DNA of 40,620 nt from positions 1 to 40,620 of the forward strand of contig JAPPLK010000009.1 of the NCBI GenBank assembly GCA_028819435.1, given 5' to 3'. Below the pieces are notes generated by a model. It had not been told where the DNA came from. It searched no databases and saw only the letters and a list, made by a program, of their open reading frames with translations. Origin of the DNA: Nitrospira sp. (GTDB lineage: Bacteria > Nitrospirota > Nitrospiria > Nitrospirales > UBA8639). The position numbers were made by a program, and so were the translations under genes. Shown here piece by piece: positions 8,753-16,448 of the stretch. How positions within the stretch are numbered: position 1 is the stretch's first letter; every line of letters begins with the position of its first letter.

Positions 8753-9622
8753 ATGGAACAATTCGGACCAGGCTTAGCCGTTCTGCTCGGCATGTTGGAG
8801 GGGCTCACCGAGTATCTTCCTATCTCATCGACCGGCCATCTCATTCTTGCCGGGCACTGGTTGGGATTCACCGGCCGCGTGGCGGTCAGCGTCGAAATCT
8901 GCATCCAGTTGGGGGCCGTGCTGGCCGTCGTGGCCTACGAACGCGCCAAAATCCGTTCCTTGCTGAGTCACGCCAACCGGGAACGGCGCGACTTGCAACG
9001 CCACCTGCACCTCCCTGACTCTTCCTTCATACGCACGATCAGAACGTCCGCTGGCGCCCATCACCATCTCTGGTTTTTCATTGGCTTGGGCGCGGCGTTC
9101 CTGCCGGCGGCATTGGTGGGATTATTGGCTCATGAATGGATTGAGGAGCACCTCTTCTCCCCTCGGACCGTGGCCCTGAGTCTCATCATAGGCGGGGTCG
9201 TGATTCTCATCGTGGAAACCTGGCCCAAACCCGTTCGTTGCAGGTCATTGGAAGACATCGGCCTATCGAAGGCCGTGGGAGTCGGGCTCGCACAGTGCAT
9301 GGCGTTGATCCCGGGCATGTCGCGCTCGGGCTCGACTATTGTGGGAGGACTGCTCCTGGGGTTGGACCGAAAAGTTGCCACGGAATTTTCCTTTTTCCTG
9401 GCGCTTCCAACCATGTTCGCTGCTACCGGCTACAAATTTGTACAATCGTACCACCTCTTCAATACCCAGGATCTCCTGGCGCTGTTCATAGGTATGGTGG
9501 TGTCCTTTCTGGTGGCCTGGTCCGTGATCGCGGCGTTTCTCTCCTACGTCAAACGACACACGTTCAAGGTATTCGGCTATTACCGCGTGGTCCTCGGGAC
9601 GATCATCCTGATCGTGGTTTAG
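8753..9622 (+). CDS. uppP: Undecaprenyl-diphosphate phosphatase (BacA/UppP)
   Basis: Integral membrane enzyme that dephosphorylates undecaprenyl diphosphate, recycling the lipid carrier for peptidoglycan and O-antigen; also linked to bacitracin resistance. The 289 residues contain both signature motifs: EGLTEYLPISSTGH (16-29) and PGMSRSGST (187-195), with the catalytic Glu and Arg in place, and several hydrophobic helices. Residues about 65-105 form a polar loop (ERAKIRSLLSHANRERRDLQRH...) that makes it slightly longer than the E. coli protein (273). The ATG at 8753 gives the standard N-terminus; the frame is open upstream, but those residues do not look like the family. Confidence 0.94.
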   Translation: MEQFGPGLAVLLGMLEGLTEYLPISSTGHLILAGHWLGFTGRVAVSVEICIQLGAVLAVVAYERAKIRSLLSHANRERRDLQRHLHLPDSSFIRTIRTSAGAHHHLWFFIGLGAAFLPAALVGLLAHEWIEEHLFSPRTVALSLIIGGVVILIVETWPKPVRCRSLEDIGLSKAVGVGLAQCMALIPGMSRSGSTIVGGLLLGLDRKVATEFSFFLALPTMFAATGYKFVQSYHLFNTQDLLALFIGMVVSFLVAWSVIAAFLSYVKRHTFKVFGYYRVVLGTIILIVV

Positions 9623-9712
9623 GAGCCCAATCATCTGTACGGAGTAAGCGGAACAGGGTATAAGGAAGATGAACGCTTGACACTTGACGTCTGGACGTCT
9701 ACCCTGTTTCTT

Positions 9713-10894
9713 ATGGAACGGCAAGAGTCTCGAAATTACCCCGGGCAAGTACGAGACGCCATCCTGCAAGTGTTGGCGTTGACATCGAAACCGTTACCCA
9801 TCAAGGAAATCGAAAACCGGGTGGAAAGAATTGCCGGCCCCACGCCCCCGTCGTCCATCCGGTCCTACTTGCGACTCAATACGCCTGATATCTTCGTTCG
9901 CGAGGAACGTGGCGTCTACAGTCTCCGGACGAACAGTTCTGGAGGCATTCAGCGGGAACTCGCTTATCCCCAACAATGGGAAGAACCGTTCGATTACGGA
10001 AAAACGACCTTGATAAACGCTGATTGTTTTGATTGGCTAGAAAGCCGGGAACCTAACAGTTTTCATGCGGTGGTCACCGATCCGCCTTACGGTCTATACG
10101 AATATACGCCGGCGCAGCAGCAAAAGCTGCGTAAAGGTAAAGGCGGCGTTTGGCGAATACCCCCGTCTTTCGACGGCAACAAGCGTTCACCCGTTCCCCG
10201 TTTTACGACCTTGACGCAACAACAATTGGAACAGTTGAGTTCGTTCTTCTTTGTATGGGGCAGGTTGCTGCTTCCGAAGCTTGTTCCCGGCGCACACGTC
10301 GTCGTTGCCTCCAATCCACTTGTTTCCTACATCGTGTCGAACGCCTTGGTGGACGCCGGTTTGGAAAGGAGGGGAGAAATCGTACGCCTGACCATGACCA
10401 TGCGCGGCGGCGACCGCCCCAAGGGCGCTCACCAAAGATTCGACGAAATCAGCGTCATGCCGCGCTCGATGTGGGAACCATGGATCGTTTGTAGAAAGCC
10501 CGTCGACGGCCGCGTGCAGGACAACCTGATGAAATGGAAAACCGGGGGATTTCGGCGACCCGTGCCGGATAAACCTTTTGGCGACGTGATCGCTTCAACG
10601 CCTACGAGAAAGAGTGAAAAATTACTTGCCTCTCATCCGAGCCTGAAACCACAGGCTTTCATGAGACAGGTTGTTCATGCCGCATTACCCCTGGGGGAAG
10701 GTGTGATTCTCGATCCATTCGCAGGTGCCGGTTCCACGCTGGCTGCGGCGGAGGCAGTAGGCTATGCGAGCGTCGGCGTGGAGAAGGACCCTGAATTTTT
10801 CGCTTTGGCCTGTGAGTCGATACCGAAACTTGCGGCACTCAAAACGAACGGCGGGGCTAGAGCCTGTATATCCAGCTATCCCGAAGTTTCCTGA
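9713..10894 (+). CDS. Orphan beta-class DNA amino-methyltransferase with N-terminal HTH
   Basis: S-adenosylmethionine-dependent N6-adenine or N4-cytosine DNA methyltransferase. Motif IV (DPPYG, 123-127) comes before a roughly 190-residue target-recognition region, then HPSLKPQ (308-314) and motif I (DPFAGAGST, 334-342); the order IV-TRD-I defines the beta class. Residues 10-72 look like a winged-helix domain of the HARE-HTH type (RDAILQVLALTSKPLPIKEIENRV... GVYSL). No restriction endonuclease gene lies on either side. The ATG at 9713 has no Shine-Dalgarno; a TTG at 9677 has AAGGA upstream. The TTGACA at 9677 with TACCCT at 9700 could instead be a promoter for a nearly leaderless mRNA. The target sequence cannot be read from the protein. 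Confidence 0.85.
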   Translation: MERQESRNYPGQVRDAILQVLALTSKPLPIKEIENRVERIAGPTPPSSIRSYLRLNTPDIFVREERGVYSLRTNSSGGIQRELAYPQQWEEPFDYGKTTLINADCFDWLESREPNSFHAVVTDPPYGLYEYTPAQQQKLRKGKGGVWRIPPSFDGNKRSPVPRFTTLTQQQLEQLSSFFFVWGRLLLPKLVPGAHVVVASNPLVSYIVSNALVDAGLERRGEIVRLTMTMRGGDRPKGAHQRFDEISVMPRSMWEPWIVCRKPVDGRVQDNLMKWKTGGFRRPVPDKPFGDVIASTPTRKSEKLLASHPSLKPQAFMRQVVHAALPLGEGVILDPFAGAGSTLAAAEAVGYASVGVEKDPEFFALACESIPKLAALKTNGGARACISSYPEVS

Positions 10895-11034
10895 TGCCCT
10901 CCTTGTGAAGCGTCGCCGTACGTGTTCCCAGTTCGCCTCTCGGATTCTTCCTGAAGTCATTCATTGTGACCTTTCCCAAATAGACTGCTCTCGCGCGCCG
11001 TGGGTATCGACTGCACCCCCGGCTTTTCTGGAAC

Positions 11035-11826
11035 TCAGGAGCAATAATGCCCGGGGCGGCGGTCTTTCAATAACTCGTTGTAGGGATTGATTGACTTGTT
11101 GCGGGCTTCGTTGACGTCGATCTCGACCACCGTGAGTTCGGGCGTATCGGCGGAAGCCCGGGAAAGAATGCGGCCTGCCGGTGAAACGACTTCACTTTTC
11201 CCGATGAAGGTCAGGGGCAGTTTGCCTCCCCTGGCTTCCAGGCCGATCCGGTTGGCCGTGATGCTGAAGACCCGGTTTTCCAGGGACCGCGTCACCATGG
11301 CATCGGGACAATGCGGCAGGACCAGGTTCGACGGATGGCACAGGATCTCCGCCCCCTGCAAGGCGAGGGTACGGGCGGATTCTGGGTAGTACCAGTCAAA
11401 GCAGATCATCACCCCGATGCGGGCCGGGCCGATGTCCCACACCCGAAACCCCGAGTCGCCCGGGCTGAAGAACAACGTTTCCTCACAAAATAAATGCGTC
11501 TTGCGGTAACTGCCCAGGAACCCCGAAGGCCCCACCACAATCGCCGAATTGTAGCACTGTCCCCCGGCCTGCTCAGGCAGCCCTACGACCAGATGCATCC
11601 GATGCCGGCGGGCCAGTTCCAGACAGGCCTGGGTGGTGGGGCCGTCCGGAACCCGTTCCGATAACTCGAAGACTTCCTCCCGGCTGACGAATTGATACCC
11701 GGAAAAGGCAAATTCCGGTAGGACGAGCAGTTCGCACTCTACCGAACCCAGGCGAGCCGCCACCTGCCCGATGTTGCGGTCCACTTGCCCGAATTCAGGC
11801 CGGGTCTGAAAATAGCCGACTTTCAC
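11035..11826 (-). CDS. Carbon-nitrogen hydrolase (nitrilase superfamily)
   Basis: Cytosolic hydrolase of amide or nitrile C-N bonds. The 263 residues form a single nitrilase domain with the complete catalytic triad E38 (LPEFAFSGY), K109 (YRKTHLF) and C142 (ICFDWYYPE). The sequence resembles amidases and omega-amidase or N-carbamoylputrescine amidase types, but I cannot decide the substrate. It lies downstream of the SmbP gene on the same strand, yet a strong terminator at 11858-11882 separates them, so it is probably its own transcription unit. Confidence 0.88.
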   Translation of the reverse strand: MKVGYFQTRPEFGQVDRNIGQVAARLGSVECELLVLPEFAFSGYQFVSREEVFELSERVPDGPTTQACLELARRHRMHLVVGLPEQAGGQCYNSAIVVGPSGFLGSYRKTHLFCEETLFFSPGDSGFRVWDIGPARIGVMICFDWYYPESARTLALQGAEILCHPSNLVLPHCPDAMVTRSLENRVFSITANRIGLEARGGKLPLTFIGKSEVVSPAGRILSRASADTPELTVVEIDVNEARNKSINPYNELLKDRRPGHYCS

Positions 11827-11844
11827 AATTGTCCTTTTGACCTA

Positions 11845-11887
11845 TCCTCAAAACAAAAACGGGCAGGAACTCCCTGCCCGTTTTTTT
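11845..11887 (-). terminator. Rho-independent terminator after the SmbP gene
   Basis: Perfect 10-bp stem AACGGGCAGG / CCTGCCCGTT (11858-11867, 11873-11882) with a 5-base loop. A run of T follows on the plus strand (to 11887), and on the minus strand a T-rich run (complement of 11848-11857) follows the stem, so it could work in both directions. It ends the leftward operon of 11914-15829. Confidence 0.9.
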
Positions 11888-11913
11888 AAACCGCCTTGAC
11901 CTGTTCAACACAA

Positions 11914-12255
11914 TCAATGGACTTCCTTCAGATGCATGACGGCACTCTTCGCATGTTTGGTCGCCACTTCGGCATGACCCTGGCCACCATGCGCGATGGC
12001 TTCCTTCAATTCGCCGACGCCCTCATCAAGATGAGGGTTCTTGACTTCCTTCTGAGCCATTTCTGCATGGCTGAGCGCTTCCTGCGCATGGCTGACCACG
12101 GCATCGGCATGCCCCATGCCACCATGTTTGGCCGCTTCTTCCGCGTGCGTAATCGCTTCAGCCACGTGCGGATTCCCATCGGCAAACGCCGGTGCCGCCA
12201 TCAATACAAACAGCGCCGCCATCGCCAATACGGCAATGAAAAATTTCTTCGCCAT
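11914..12255 (-). CDS. smbP: Small His-rich periplasmic metal-binding protein, SmbP-like
   Basis: A 113-residue protein with a signal peptide (residues 1-25, cleavage after AFA) and a mature helical part with twelve His spaced along repeats such as HAEEAAKHGGMGHAD and HAQEALSHAEMA. This is the pattern of SmbP of Nitrosomonas europaea, a periplasmic four-helix protein that binds Cu and other divalent metals. A near-ideal ribosome-binding site AAGGAGG precedes the ATG. It is the last gene of a leftward run with the cytochrome c and sulfurtransferase genes, and a terminator follows. A role in storing or buffering copper or iron for the redox proteins of the operon is inference. Confidence 0.88.
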   Translation of the reverse strand: MAKKFFIAVLAMAALFVLMAAPAFADGNPHVAEAITHAEEAAKHGGMGHADAVVSHAQEALSHAEMAQKEVKNPHLDEGVGELKEAIAHGGQGHAEVATKHAKSAVMHLKEVH

Positions 12256-12269
12256 TCTACACCTCCTTG

Positions 12270-12584
12270 TTAATCTGACTTCCCTTCTACTGCCTCTTCA
12301 GGCGCTGCCTCCGCAGGTGCTGCCCCTGCAGGTGCCGCCTCTGCAGGCGCTGCCTCCGCAGGTGCTGCCCCTGCAGGTGCCGCCTCTGCAGGCGCTGCCT
12401 CCGCAGGTGCCGCCTCTGCAGGTGCTGCCTCTGCAGGCGCTGCCTCCGCAGGTGCTGCCTCCGCAGGTGCTGCCTTCTCAGGCGCTGCTTTCTCAGGCGC
12501 TTTCTCTTCGGAGCACCCCAACGTGGCTACCAATGCAACCACTGCCAAAATCAGTACGCCGCCAAAAAGAAAATTTTTCACCAT
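12270..12584 (-). CDS. Small Ala/Pro/Glu-repeat lipoprotein
   Basis: A 104-residue protein starting MVKNFLFGG, with a hydrophobic signal ending at LGC (a slightly weak lipobox; candidate lipidated Cys about residue 24). Almost all of the mature part is a tandem pentapeptide of the form PAEAA, about 13 units, ending EEAVEGKSD. It is probably an extended or helical spacer on the periplasmic face of a membrane. GAGGAG lies 7 bases before the ATG at 12584. It sits between the sulfurtransferase (71 bases upstream) and smbP (14 bases downstream), so it is part of the same transcription unit. Function unknown. Confidence 0.75.
   Translation of the reverse strand: MVKNFLFGGVLILAVVALVATLGCSEEKAPEKAAPEKAAPAEAAPAEAAPAEAAPAEAAPAEAAPAEAAPAGAAPAEAAPAEAAPAGAAPAEAAPEEAVEGKSD
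12296..12500 (-). repeat. 15-bp tandem repeat array inside the lipoprotein gene
   Basis: Degenerate 15-bp units built from GCAGGTGCTGCC/TCT-like blocks on the plus strand encode the PAEAA pentapeptides. Several stretches are identical over more than one unit, which suggests recent expansion by slippage. Every unit keeps the frame. Confidence 0.85.
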
Positions 12585-12655
12585 GTCAGATCTCCTCTCT
12601 AAAGGATTAGAGAAACCAATCTTTCCTCTGATTCTCTCATGCCTCCATGGTTTCT

Positions 12656-13522
12656 TCAAGACGCCTCTTCTTCTTTACCCGTGACCTGGTAGAGCAATTT
12701 CATGTCTTTTTCCGCGGGGGCCGCAAAATCCCGGCTCCACTCCCACCAGGATCCCGGATAATTTCGTACCCGCTCATAACCCGCCAACTTCAGTAAAAAA
12801 TACACCCACGCCGACCGAAGACCGCCCAAACAATAGGTAATCACTTCCTGTTGTTCGTTCATGCCGAACGCATGAAACATTTCCCGAAGCGCGGACACGG
12901 GCTTGACCGTGGCGTCCTGACGAAGAAACCCGTTCCAGGGGATATTGACCGAGGATGGGATATGCCCTGGTCTCGGCAACCCGTCGATTTCCTTGCCCGC
13001 GTATTCCTCCACGCTCCGGGCATCCACGATCACCGTGTCCCGATGGGGACTTTTGACCAATTTCTTCAATTCCTGTTTGTCGATCATCACGTCCGGCTGA
13101 ACTGAAGCCGTAAAATTGCCCGGCTTGAGACGAACCGGGTCATGTTCATAGCGTCGATGTTCGGACGTCCATTTGGGCCAGCCTCCGTCCAGGATCTTGA
13201 CACTTTTGTGTCCAAGATACTGCAACATCCAAAACATCCGGCCTTCGTCGCCCCAATTATCAAAGGGATTGGAATACACCACGACGTCGCTCGAATTATT
13301 GATACCCAAGGACTGCAACCGCTTCTCCAACCGGGCGACGTCGGGATCCAACAGGCCCTTGGCCGTGGCCTGGGGATCACTGTATTCGTGCCAGGTACTA
13401 TGCACGGCCCCGGGGACGTGCGAGGTGTACGCACCCTGGCCGCGCACGTCAATGATGACCAAATCCTCCCGGCCAAGATTAAGGGCCAGGGTTTCCGTAT
13501 CGATGAGGTACGTGCTCCACAT
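12656..13522 (-). CDS. Thiosulfate/3-mercaptopyruvate-type sulfurtransferase (two rhodanese domains)
   Basis: Transfers sulfane sulfur from a donor to a thiol or cyanide acceptor through a persulfide on cysteine. The 288 residues form two rhodanese domains: an inactive N-terminal one (about 5-125, with IIDVRGQGAYTSHVPGAVH and LDGGWPKW) and a catalytic C-terminal one (about 145-275) with VIVDARSVEEY and the active-site loop CLGGLRS, Cys231. That loop differs from the CRKGVT and CGSGVT loops of classical thiosulfate and mercaptopyruvate enzymes, so the donor is uncertain. There is no signal peptide, so it is probably cytoplasmic. It starts 3 bases after the cytochrome gene ends. Confidence 0.88.
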   Translation of the reverse strand: MWSTYLIDTETLALNLGREDLVIIDVRGQGAYTSHVPGAVHSTWHEYSDPQATAKGLLDPDVARLEKRLQSLGINNSSDVVVYSNPFDNWGDEGRMFWMLQYLGHKSVKILDGGWPKWTSEHRRYEHDPVRLKPGNFTASVQPDVMIDKQELKKLVKSPHRDTVIVDARSVEEYAGKEIDGLPRPGHIPSSVNIPWNGFLRQDATVKPVSALREMFHAFGMNEQQEVITYCLGGLRSAWVYFLLKLAGYERVRNYPGSWWEWSRDFAAPAEKDMKLLYQVTGKEEEAS

Positions 13523-13525
13523 AAA

Positions 13526-14881
13526 TCAACCTATCGTTAAAAGCTCCTGATGACCCCGCGCGGGGGCGGATTCCCCGGGATGAACCCTATCCTCCGGAGC
13601 GACACATCCCAACCGTGTCTCGACCGGCGTTTCCGCATGCAACGCCGTTTGCAATGTATCATTCAGCGGAAATTGCCGCGTATAGATCGTATACCGGTAC
13701 GGGTCATCTGACTGCAACCCATAGGTTTCCCGCAACATGGCATGCTGGCCATCGGTTAAAATATGATACCGGACCCGGGCTTCCACCACCAGGTCAGACC
13801 GATCTTCCGGCACGTCATAGAAAAACTCATAGTCACGGCTGGCCAACGGCAGCAAGCGGTTGTCATACACTTCCAGGATGACGGGTTGCCAGAGAATCCA
13901 GCGCCCCATCGTGTCGGTTTGCTCCGTGAGAATCCGGCCCGTCGAATCCTTGACGTAGAATTCCACGGTAAAGTGACGATCGGGATCGCCCGTGGGAATC
14001 TTGTGCCCGGCCCCGGCATTGATCAGGGTCAAGGTCATCCTGACGGTTTCGCCTTGCTTGGGGTTGGGAGGATCGGCCTTGACCTGGATCGCGACGGCCC
14101 GTTTAATCATGTCAGGATCATGCCCGCCTCGCCAGAGATGGCGGCGGCCCTGCCGAATCGGCCCGCCTTCGGCCACCGGACGGGAAACTTCCGGCATGTG
14201 ACAATGCTGGCACGTGAACCCTTGCTCCTTCATAAAAAACTCGCCTTCATATTCCGCGTAGGTGCCGCAGGGGCCTACGTTATAAAATTGAAAGGGCCCG
14301 GAGACCACGTTGTGACATCGGTAACAAATTGCCGTCGTGCGAAAGGCGGGATCATATTCCGTGGGGTGGGGAGCCGCCGAATCGTCAAACGGTCCCAGGA
14401 TCTTGCCGTCGCGCACGTGACACGCCGCGCAGGTGACGCCTTCCGCCTGATAGTCCACGTCGTAACGCGGGTTATCGACCTCGACCGCCTTTTCGACCCT
14501 GTTGTTCGGGATCTCTTTGATCAGCGTGGGTTGCTGATTTTCCAACGGCGTATGGCAGTTGAGGCAGACCCAGACGTACCCGTCTTTTTTCCAATAGGCC
14601 TGGAAAAACGGATCTCGATAGGCATGGGCATGAATACTGGTTTTCCATTCTTCATAAATCGCCTGGTGGCATTGCCCGCATGACTCCGCGCTCAACGAGT
14701 CCAACCCCGCCGGAACGTCCTGGAACGGAATGGCATGGGCATAGTCGTCGCGTAATCCAAAAATAACGGTGGGCCGAATCTCCGTATAAAAATAATAGAG
14801 CAGACCGGGAACGGCCACCAACAGACCCAGCAGTACAAGCCCCCGGCGTCTGCCTCGTCGTCTTCGTCGCGTGCTTGCCAT
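13526..14881 (-). CDS. Membrane-anchored pentaheme cytochrome c (c554-like)
   Basis: A 451-residue multiheme electron carrier. An Arg-rich start and one membrane helix (about 14-32) anchor it with the bulk in the periplasm. Five CXXCH heme sites are visible at C68-H72, C106-H110, C151-H155, C186-H190 and C224-H228, a spacing reminiscent of the cytochrome c554/c' family. The second half (about 245-450) has no heme and looks beta-rich, with GAGHKIPTGDPDRHFTVEFYV. It is flanked with 3-base gaps by the deacetylase-like gene and the sulfurtransferase gene, so cotranscription is nearly certain. In ammonia oxidisers c554 carries electrons from hydroxylamine; here the donor and acceptor are unknown. 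Confidence 0.88.
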   Translation of the reverse strand: MASTRRRRRGRRRGLVLLGLLVAVPGLLYYFYTEIRPTVIFGLRDDYAHAIPFQDVPAGLDSLSAESCGQCHQAIYEEWKTSIHAHAYRDPFFQAYWKKDGYVWVCLNCHTPLENQQPTLIKEIPNNRVEKAVEVDNPRYDVDYQAEGVTCAACHVRDGKILGPFDDSAAPHPTEYDPAFRTTAICYRCHNVVSGPFQFYNVGPCGTYAEYEGEFFMKEQGFTCQHCHMPEVSRPVAEGGPIRQGRRHLWRGGHDPDMIKRAVAIQVKADPPNPKQGETVRMTLTLINAGAGHKIPTGDPDRHFTVEFYVKDSTGRILTEQTDTMGRWILWQPVILEVYDNRLLPLASRDYEFFYDVPEDRSDLVVEARVRYHILTDGQHAMLRETYGLQSDDPYRYTIYTRQFPLNDTLQTALHAETPVETRLGCVAPEDRVHPGESAPARGHQELLTIG

Positions 14882-14884
14882 GAG

Positions 14885-15829
14885 TTACGCGTCCATCAAC
14901 GCCAGAATGTGCCGTTCAACCGAAGCGGCAAGCGCCCTCAGGTCGTAGCCGCCTTCCAGGCAAGCCACGATGCGACCCTGACAATGGGTGTGAGCAATGG
15001 ACCCCACAATGCGAGTCAGTTCGCCGTACCCTTCATCCGTGATCGCCATGCTTGCCAGGGGATCATCCCGGTGGGCATCGAATCCGGCCGAAATCAGCAC
15101 GAACTCGGGCTGAAACGCGGCCGCGGCCGGCACCAACACCCGATGGAAAATTTCCCGGTACTCATCCGTCCCCTGCCCGCCATACAGGGGCACGTTGATA
15201 GTCGCCCCTTCTCCCTTGCCCCGTCCGCGCTCCGTTTCCGCGCCGGTCCCGGGATAATGGGGATACTGGTGCGTGCTGAAAAACAGAACCGACGGATCGT
15301 CTTCAAACGCGTGTTGCGTGCCGTTGCCGTGATGCACGTCCCAATCCACGATCAGCACGCGCCGGAGACCATAACGTTCCTGGATATACCGGGCCGCAAC
15401 CGCCACGTTATTATACAGGCAAAACCCCATGGCGCGATTAGCCTCGGCATGGTGCCCCGGTGGACGAACCGCACAGAAGACCTGATCGACCTGGTTCGCC
15501 ATAATGGCATCAACGGCCGCCAGTGCTCCACCCGCGGCAAGATGCGCGGCAGGCAACGAGCCGGGCGAGAGCGAAGTGTCGAGATCGAGCGAGGCATAGC
15601 CCGTCCCCGGGGCCTTGTCTTCCAGCCGCTGCACGTAGACCGGATCATGAATGCGGGTAATCCACTCCGTCTCGGCGTTCCGCGGAGCGATCCGGGTCAA
15701 CTTGGACATCGTGCCGGTGGATTCGAGTCGAGACAGGATGGCTCGCAGCCGCTCCGGCGACTCCGGGTGCGACCGGCCCATATCATGTTCCAGATACGCC
15801 GGATGCGTTATAATTCCCACGCGGCCCAT
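14885..15829 (-). CDS. Histone-deacetylase-family zinc hydrolase (AcuC/HdaH-like)
   Basis: Zn-dependent amidohydrolase of the arginase/deacetylase fold; bacterial members remove acyl groups from lysines, polyamines or small metabolites. The 314 residues show the complete active site: H126-H127 (PPGHHAE), Zn ligands D164 and H166 (DWDVHHGNG) and D251 (SAGFDAHRDDP), and the transition-state Tyr295 (EGGYDL). I chose the ATG at 15829, which gives the standard MGRVGIITHP start and has GAAGGA upstream. It is the first gene of the leftward run with the pentaheme cytochrome, 3 bases before it. The substrate is unknown. Confidence 0.92.
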   Translation of the reverse strand: MGRVGIITHPAYLEHDMGRSHPESPERLRAILSRLESTGTMSKLTRIAPRNAETEWITRIHDPVYVQRLEDKAPGTGYASLDLDTSLSPGSLPAAHLAAGGALAAVDAIMANQVDQVFCAVRPPGHHAEANRAMGFCLYNNVAVAARYIQERYGLRRVLIVDWDVHHGNGTQHAFEDDPSVLFFSTHQYPHYPGTGAETERGRGKGEGATINVPLYGGQGTDEYREIFHRVLVPAAAAFQPEFVLISAGFDAHRDDPLASMAITDEGYGELTRIVGSIAHTHCQGRIVACLEGGYDLRALAASVERHILALMDA

Positions 15830-16291
15830 TAAACAGTCCTTCGGCCAGATGTTCTTATACGCTCTTGCTTTCAGGAAAGAGAATTTACCCTTACAGGCAT
15901 CCCGCCCGCGCGCCATGCCATGAAAACAAGAACACTCCAGATCTTTTCCTCCTCTTTGTAAGGGGAGGATAGGTGAGGTAGAGGCACAATCTTTGTAGCC
16001 GCGCCATCTTATGGCGCTTCTTCTTGGCCGCATGAGACGCGGCAGCTACAATAGTTTCTACCTCCCCTCGCCCCTTCTTACAAAGGAGGGGAACGGGATG
16101 GACAGTTTGAGTGAGGTTTTGTTCACACATGTGACAAACTCGTGGCCTCATCGGTTCATTTTCATGCCAGGATATCAGAGGTAAAAACGGGAACCTGATC
16201 GTAGCACAGGGTCCGTGGTTAGACAACGCGAAGACCGCTCTGCTACAGTCCGCGAACAAGAAGCACTCCAAGACCATTTACACACGTTCAA
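15830..16291. other. Intergenic region with a REPIN-like inverted repeat pair
   Basis: There is no gene in this 460-base stretch. It holds two G-rich hairpins facing each other (15947-15983 and 16057-16092). Between them lie a second, imperfect inverted repeat beginning TGTAGC on each strand (about 15992 and 16050) and a short palindrome GCGCCATCTTATGGCGC. The promoter of the leftward operon should lie at the left end; TATAAG (on the minus strand, near 15857) is a possible -10, but no good -35 is visible. Confidence 0.6.
15947..16092. repeat. Head-to-head pair of G-rich hairpins (REPIN-like)
   Basis: The left unit is CCTCCTCTT-TGT-AAGGGGAGG followed by the tail ATAGGTGAGGTAGAGG. The right unit is the mirror image, tail CTACCTCCCCTCG then CCCCTTCTT-ACA-AAGGAGGGG. 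Tails point inward. A comparable pair occurs at 36057-36160, and single units at 32800 and 38391. Confidence 0.7.
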
Positions 16292-16433
16292 GGAACCTCT
16301 GATTTATTGTGATAGCGGGATGCAGGGCAAGGCGTCCCGGAGCGAAACCCGAAGCTTATCAGAGAGATAGGTGAGGGTTGGGCGAGGACACAACGCAGCC
16401 CTGCGCCCGATAGTGCAGTAAAGCAGAGGTTCC
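16292..16433 (+). mobile_element. 142-bp MITE-like repeat, copy 3
   Basis: Left end GGAACCTCTGATTTATTG; right end CAGTAAAGCAGAGGTTCC. The flanking 4-mers are TCAA and TCAA, a perfect target duplication. The right end lies 15 bases before the TPR gene start, with the same orientation as the other copies. Confidence 0.9.
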
Positions 16434-16448
16434 TCAACAGGAAACACC

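Noticed and set aside
12296-12500. CRISPR array or VNTR outside a gene
   Set aside because: The 15-bp units have no spacers and are in frame, encoding PAEAA repeats of a lipoprotein.
13763-14683. 306-codon plus-strand frame opposite the cytochrome gene, and a 307-codon one opposite the deacetylase gene (14909-15832)
   Set aside because: Both are antisense shadows of genes with clear active-site and heme motifs.
15947-16092. Possible rho-independent terminators formed by the G-rich hairpins
   Set aside because: The stems are strong, but no T-run follows and the same units occur in promoter regions, so they are better read as dispersed repeats.
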